From Oikopleura dioica (lineage: Eukaryota > Chordata > Appendicularia > Copelata > Oikopleuridae): a stretch of DNA of 64,000 nt. The notes beneath the pieces are model-generated. The model searched no databases. It worked only from the letters and a program-made list of their open reading frames with translations, and was not told where the DNA came from. Of the stretch, positions 58,713 through 64,000 are shown in pieces. The stretch's first letter is position 1, and each line of letters opens with the position of its first letter. Location of the stretch: NCBI GenBank assembly GCA_907165135.1, contig OU015566.1, forward strand, positions 12,508,157 through 12,572,156, in the 5' to 3' direction. The translations under genes and the position numbers were made by a program.

Positions 58713-61145
58713 ATGGGTACCTCCGAAATGAGTCGACTAGACTTCTGGAGTCTTAAAACTTCCAACGCGGACAAAATGCTTGATGAAAGAGATATCTCAG
58801 AACTGGCTGCAGGAACGATGATCCTATTTGACACCATTATACAGCGATCGAGCGAAGGATTCGGTTTGATTAGTAACGGTCGATAATACCATAAAATTGA
58901 AAATAAGCCGAAAAAAGATGATATTCTTGAGGCAATTTGTATTTACAAAACACTCAAATATCTCATTGGCAAAGATGACAACGATTTTTACATGTCTGAT
59001 TCTTTCAAAGAGGCAAGAGTTTTCAAGTATCAAAAACTAATTAAAGTCTTCTGAAGCTTGAAGAACAACTGTACCAAATCGATATCAAGGAAGAGACCCT
59101 TTATCTTCCTGGAGGCTATGCAGGTCTTTATTTGGTCATGAACCAAAGTAATCGAGAGAACGAGTACAAGTCACAAAACACTGACCCTCACACTTTTGAA
59201 GAACTCATGAAAATAGACTTGGAAAATGGCGCCAGTGCAAGTCATTTTCGCGTGGTTGCCAGCTTTACGTACAACTTTGAAATTCTGAGAAATGAACTTT
59301 GGGATCGATGTAAGGGAGCTTTTAGATTTTTTTAGGTTAAATTTTTTTCAAAAGATCCAATTAATTGGAAGTACAAAATTGGTGGATACACAATTTTTAC
59401 GGCGACAAATGAGTTCATTATTCGGATTTTGTTCGGGAAAAGCCCATATTCCAACGAAGAAATCTATGAAATGAACGTTTCGGCAGATGAGACCATGGTC
59501 TATTTGATGACCAAAATGCTGGAAGATCTCTCAGTCGATGAAGCCCAAGAAGTGATCTCAATGCCGACACAGGTCGCGCTCTCCTTTCCATACTACGCGA
59601 GCCGACATTATTATCGCTCAACAATTTTTCTGTTGGACAACTTTCCGAATCTCAACTTGAATTTCTGCGGCTTTTTTGCGAACAACGCCGGGATCATTTT
59701 CAAGCCGCTCATGCGAAGACTTCTGCAAAGGGGCTTGAATCCGTTCATCGCGCCGAAGCATGATAAAGTGGAGCCGAGTTTTGTCAACTGGTATTTGATG
59801 GAGTACGCTTTCGAAGCTCACGAGGAATTGAAAGATTGCAGGCTGGAGAAAGACGTCTACTTCGAAACCAGCTCATTTCAACAATACCAGAAGGAAATCG
59901 AGGAGCTAGATATTTACGACGAATTGATCAAAAAATACGTAACTGGATATGCGAGCGACGGTACAGCTCTAACAACCACTTACAACTCGTGGTACGACAT
60001 AAAGTGCAATCCGGACTGCGCTGAAGATTGCAATCAGTCCATTCCATCCATGCGACACTTTTTCGGGCAGCTCATTGAGAAAAAGAACCTTCTCGGGAAC
60101 GGAGGTCAAGGATCAGTCTACAAATGCTCCTGGCATGGCGAACAAGCAGCCGCCAAATTCATTTCTAATCGAGGAATCCATCTTCAAGAATTCCTACGAA
60201 CGAAGCCTGAAAAACTGATGAACGCACTACGAGAGAAGAAAATGAGGCAGCTCTTCACAAGCCAGGCTTCTGAGTTTTACATTTGCAGGGAAATGCAGCA
60301 TCCATTTGTTCTGAGAATGTTCGACTTTTTCTTGCAGCATCGAAATGGTGTCGACGAGTTCGTCATTGTCTCCGAACTTTGTGATGCAACACTGAACCAG
60401 ATTGAGTTTAATATGTCATCTTTCATGAACTATTTTCTACAGGTTTTATTTTTAAGATCTCAAAATATTCAAATGCGAAATTTTAGGTCGCGGATGCAAT
60501 CAAATCCATTGGAGAAAAAGGACTTTCACATGGTGACGTAAAGCCCGAAAATATTCTTCTCAAACGAGATGAAGCTGGGGAACTTTCCGTCAGACTAGCT
60601 GATTTCGGGCTGGCCGGAATCGTTGGCGGAACTCCTCTATTCATGGCGCCGGAAGTCCTGAAAAAATCGATACCACTTTTTTCCGACATCTACTCTTTGG
60701 GAATATCGATACTGTTCACTGTTTTTGAGATACAGTTGGCCTTCAAACTGTACCTCATTCCAGGTAGAAGGCCTTGAATTTTGAATTTAAAATTTTTTTA
60801 GTTGACAGCAACGTCCTCCGGACGGCAAAATTGATAGCGCACGAAAATGACTTGATAAGTTTCATTTCGAAAATGATCGCCGATGATCCACAAAAACGAC
60901 CAAGCATTGAAGAAATCGAAGAATTTTTGACCATCCAGCGCGTCACACAAAGCAGAGACAGAAAAATTACAGCGAAGGATCTCGGAATCAAGGAGGACTT
61001 GCAAATCATAGAAAGGAGTATTTCGAATGACGTGAAGCGGAGAGCCGAGAGATTCGAGCACTGTCCGTTTTCGAGAGTGAATATTATGAACTCATTGAAT
61101 CATTTGACGTCTTATGAAGAATTATCGAAGGCCGGATATTTTTAA
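58713..61145 (+). CDS. Unusual protein kinase, copy 2
   Basis: Exons 58713-58863, 58918-59012, 59057-59309, 59355-60442, 60487-60763 and 60802-61145 sum to 2,208 nt and 735 aa; an in-frame ATG at 58680 would add 11 residues. The first 400 residues match no family that I know. The kinase domain starts near residue 410 with the Gly loop GNGGQGSVYKC, the ATP-binding Lys in AAAKFI near 429, and a helix-C Glu in ASEFYIC near 473. The catalytic loop is HGDVKPEN near 545, with Gly instead of Arg, so it is a non-RD kinase. DFG is intact near 568, then GTPLFMAPE and DPQKRPSIEE. All catalytic residues are present, so it should be active. It has no signal peptide or membrane segment. The peptidase gene starts 88 bases after the stop on the same strand. 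Confidence 0.8.
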
Positions 61146-61233
61146 TAAAATTGGAATTTTTAGTTTTATTTCAAAATTGAATTATTATGGTTCTGAACGA
61201 TAAAAAATTATATCTCCTGCAAAGACAACTAAA

Positions 61234-62190
61234 ATGATCAGCAAAGTAGTTCACGACCAGGTTAAAATAATTAATTTTTTTTAACAAAAATGCGTTGTCT
61301 CTAGGGCGACTCATTCAAGTGCTGGGCTTTTTCTACAGCGAGCATGTTACGATCTTCCCTTCGTGAGACAATAAAAGGACTCGTTTCTTATTAAATTTGG
61401 TAAAATTTTGCATGAAATCATCTTTGAACGAAGAAAAAGCATTGTCAACTTTCTCCGAAGACGACAAAAATCAACTTCTAGCTATTCTTGACGATTCCGC
61501 ACACCATAAGGTTTGCAAATGTCGGATTTCCTGAAAGAAACAATATTAAGACGCTAAGATCCGAGCTGATGATGAACGTGATTCCAACAAAAATGAACGC
61601 AAATGAAGACCAAATCCAAGCAGCACTGGTTCATCACGTGATGCAACGACTCTCCCGACCAACTCTTCTCCAACGAGAAGGTGAGCATCAACGTTCATCT
61701 ATTCTACCGGTAATATTGATTAGGTATTCATCTTCTGGGCAGCTTGAAACCAATCCTCGATCGAATCGGTCAAGTTCAACCTGTGCTTGAAATATACTCG
61801 CATCCTACAGAATACGACAAATACTCAGCGAATCTGCGTTCGCTCGGGATCATTGGAGATTTTCTCACTGCCATCGATCAAAGAAAGACTCTTGTTTGCC
61901 CAGTCAAGTAAGATCTGAAAAACCAGCATCTTCAATCTTTGATTTTCTTATCTAGTACCGGATTGGCAGATATGAAGCATGCCATGTGCCTCTACGGATT
62001 CGACGAAGAAGATAGTACATTCATCTTCAAGAACAGCTCGTCAGAAAACACAACGATCAAGGTTCCCCTTTCCTCTTCTCAGGTCGAGGTCATTGATTGC
62101 ACACAACTAAAAGTCAAACTAAACGTTCTGATGACCTCGATTCAGCCAAAACTTGGCTACCACATTTCATTCGTTCGAATAGCGAATTAG
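61234..62190 (+). CDS. Minimal papain-like (C1-fold) cysteine peptidase, copy 2
   Basis: Exons 61234-61260, 61305-61382, a third exon ending at 61510 (start about 61434), 61551-61680, 61724-61907 and 61956-62190 give about 240-250 aa. The N-terminus reads MISKVVHDQGDSFKCWAFST. The oxyanion Gln is six residues before the catalytic Cys, exactly as in papain, and CWAFS is the family signature. The His lies in MKHAMCLYGF and the Asn in FIFKNSSSE, 18 residues later (16 in papain). The protein has no signal peptide and no pro-domain, unlike cathepsins, so a cytosolic, constitutively folded enzyme or a protein-binding relative is likely. The CGSCW disulphide motif is replaced by SFKCW. The acceptor of exon 3 is unresolved. 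It follows the kinase gene closely and may share its transcript. Confidence 0.7.
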
Positions 62191-62564
62191 TTCAGAAAAT
62201 CTAAATGTTTGCCCTCTAGGTTATAAAGTTCAAATAAATGATAATTGTTCATGTCCCTATGTCAATCATGCTAAGATTCTTTCTTGAGTATTGATTTTAA
62301 AAGTAAATTACTGTAGTAAGTGCAGTGCCTCTACGTTGTGAGGAAATGAAACTTCGCCCAAAGAAATAAAACTAAAATTGAACGGAAATATTTTTTGGCA
62401 GATGATTATTGACGACAGCAACATCTGGGGAGCGAGAAATGGCAAAACTTATCGAGATTGATTTGTGGAAATTATTATAATGAATCTCCCTCGATATGAG
62501 AAACGCACAATTTGAAGCTTCGCATCCTTGATGAAGTTGAGCGTTGAAATATAAACGTAAGATT
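62191..62564. other. Intergenic between convergent genes
   Basis: Peptidase copy 2 ends at 62190 and the minus-strand Thr-rich gene ends at 62565. The interval holds AAATAAATG near 62234 and AAATAAAAC near 62363 as possible polyadenylation signals. No gene is seen. Confidence 0.35.
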
Positions 62565-63837
62565 CTATAAGTTTTCGTAAATAAAATTGAGTACAGAAAA
62601 TTTGCTCGCATTAAAATGCCATTTATCAGAAATCCAGACTTGAAGAGGACCAGTAAAGACATCTTCCTCTTTGAATGACCATGATTTGATAATGTTTCCA
62701 TTGAAAAGCACTTTTTTATCAAATTTTCTCGTTTCGTCGTTAAATCGTTGCTCAATCTAAGAAATCAAAAAAATCAGGGTGGTCATGTTTACCTCAAGAC
62801 ATTGAAACTGTCCAAGCAAAGCATCAATCAAAAACTCCTTGACAATATTCCGAGGTCGATTGGAAACTGTTATCATCATTTTTGTTTGGTAACCCTTCGC
62901 ATTGAAGACAGAGAAAAATCCATCACCGAAAGCAGTGAAATTGTTAGATCCTCGTGTGTGAATCTTTTGTGGGGTGAATTAATGCAATTATAAGCTAGTT
63001 TTTGACAAGTTCAGCCCATGAATGAATAGCATTAGCTCCGTTGTCCAAATTCGCTTCTTCTGGAAAATTAATTCCCACTCTTATACGGAACTCTTTTGTT
63101 GCATTTATTTCTCCCTTCTTTGTATTCTTGTTAGGCGTCCATGGTGTTTCGCCGATAATTTTGACACAGTTATCACGGCTCATGCAATTCGAGGGACATG
63201 GATTTGAAGGATCTTGCGATGTTGTAGTTGTAGTCATAATCGTACTTGTTTTTGTCTTTGTGGAAGTTGTCGTGGAAGAAGTTGTAATTTTAGTAGTCGA
63301 ACTCGTCGTAGTAGTCGAGGTCGTTGTAGTCGTTGTAGTCGTTGTTGTCGTGGTGGTCGTAGTGGTCGTTGTAATCGTAGTCGTTGTTGTCGAAGTGGTC
63401 GTAGTTGTTGTAGTCGTCGAGGTCGTTGTAGTCGTTCTTGTCGTTGTTGTTGTTGTGGTCGTAGTGGTCATAGTTGTGGACGCCGTTGTAGTCGAAGTGG
63501 TCGTCGTATTTGTTTTAGTTGTCGTTGTTATCGTTTTAGTTGTTGTTATTTTAGCTGTTTTAGTTGTAGTTTCTATCGTAGTCGTGAAAGTTATAGTCGA
63601 TAGCGTTGTCGTTGCAATCATAGTTGCTGTTTTAGTATTAGTTTTAGTCGTTGCCATTAAAGTCGAAGTTAAAGTTTCGTTGAGAATAGCATTAGCGGTT
63701 GTCGTCTTTAATTGATTTTCCGTCGCTGTAGATATCGTATAATCTTTCTCAAAGGACTCTTTAGTATTCAAATAAGTTGGGGTGAGTAGAACGCAAATAA
63801 ATAGTGCCAGCGGAATTATATAAAAAAGTTCTCTCAT
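62565..63837 (-). CDS. Membrane-anchored Thr-rich mucin-like protein, paralogue of the gene at 10952
   Basis: Exons 63007-63837, 62793-62963 and 62565-62756 give 1,194 nt and 397 aa. Introns are 43 and 36 nt at the same positions as in the paralogue at 10952-12057. A hydrophobic anchor (LFYIIPLALFICVLL) is followed by about 160 residues of nearly pure Thr with Ser, Lys and Ile, and then the shared domain. That opens with NPCPSNCMSRDNC, continues GDGFFSVFN and ends FSVLNFIYENL. Dense Thr implies O-glycosylation and an extended stalk. The Thr tract is longer than in the paralogue and is encoded by ACN repeats that probably expand by slippage. TATATA at 63864-63869 lies about 30 bases before the ATG. 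Confidence 0.78.
63226..63660 (-). repeat. Trinucleotide-like ACN repeat coding for Thr
   Basis: On the plus strand this reads as GTA, GTC, GTT and GTG triplets in long runs. It is the Thr-rich tract of the gene at 62565-63837. The open Val-rich and Cys-rich plus-strand frames through it are shadows of the repeat. Confidence 0.85.
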
Positions 63838-64000
63838 CTTTTCCTGATGAAAGAAAGTTCGTCTATATATTTAGAACTGTTGACAGTTGCCACTGGTTAT
63901 CGACTCGAAGTTGGCATTGATAACTTATCAGTGGACAAAAAAAGATAATAAAACGTCTTCAGCAGTCAAATAAAAAGAAGGACTGTTTATTTTAAATTTT
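63838..64000. promoter_or_regulatory. Promoter side of the Thr-rich gene
   Basis: It contains the TATATA motif on the minus strand at 63864-63869 and, further out, an imperfect inverted repeat (CACTGGTTATC, then GATAACTTATCAGTG, at about 63892-63934). No other gene is visible before the window ends. Confidence 0.4.

Noticed and set aside
63041-63715. Long plus-strand Val-rich and Cys/Ser/Arg-rich open frames
   Set aside because: They are the reverse complement of the ACN-repeat Thr tract. The minus-strand gene has an anchor, introns and a paralogue.

Overview
The window reads as nuclear DNA of a compact-genome animal, most likely an appendicularian tunicate close to Oikopleura. This is inferred from gene content and architecture, with no database search. 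Genes are metazoan (TRRAP, a hedgehog-acyltransferase-like MBOAT, PCBD1, EGF/CUB and Ig/FN3 receptors, a C-type lectin). Most introns are 36-60 nt, several splice sites are GA-AG or GC-AG, gene-poor gaps are short in most of the window, and genes lie close together on both strands. Exon models were built by hand from splice consensus, phase and domain continuity. Total lengths divisible by three support most of them.

Layout, left to right. 1-1359: no convincing gene. 1360-3887 (-): a RING/TRAF-type zinc-finger gene whose exon is split by a 672-bp MULE-like element with a 9-bp target duplication. 4209-4418 (+): a small putative secreted peptide. 4676-8603 (-): a 13-exon gene for a membrane-anchored protein ending in Kelch-like repeats. 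9055-10526 (-): a secreted ShK-type Cys-rich protein. 10952-12057 (+): a membrane-anchored Ser/Thr-rich protein, with a paralogue at 62565-63837 (-). 12216-13798 (+): an HHAT-like acyltransferase. 13831-15816: two DNA-transposon relics. 15877-16597 (+): a coiled-coil protein. 17018-17311 (+): PCBD1. 17476-17928 (-): a small Cys-rich zinc-binding protein. 18570-29918 (+): TRRAP in eight exons, about 3,619 aa.

29977-36768 (-) is a receptor with EGF repeats, a CUB domain and a transmembrane segment. 41202-50812 (+) is an Ig/FN3 receptor with a 4.8-kb first intron. They face away from each other across 4.4 kb of non-coding DNA that holds a hAT-type element filled with GAGCT repeats. This long-intron, gene-poor block contrasts with the compact genes around it. 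51031-54236 (-) is a C-type lectin with coiled coil; its first intron carries another hAT-type element.

54549-62190 (+) is the most novel part: a tandemly duplicated two-gene module. Each unit holds an unusual protein-kinase gene followed 60-90 nt later by a minimal papain-like cysteine peptidase gene. Unit 2 (58713-62190) is intact as far as one junction allows. Unit 1 (54549-58226) has a 1-nt frameshift in the kinase and lacks the peptidase ATG, so it may be decaying.

The transcription genes (TRRAP), signalling and processing genes (HHAT-like, receptors) and lineage-specific secreted families are not one pathway. The only gene set that looks co-organised is the kinase-peptidase module.
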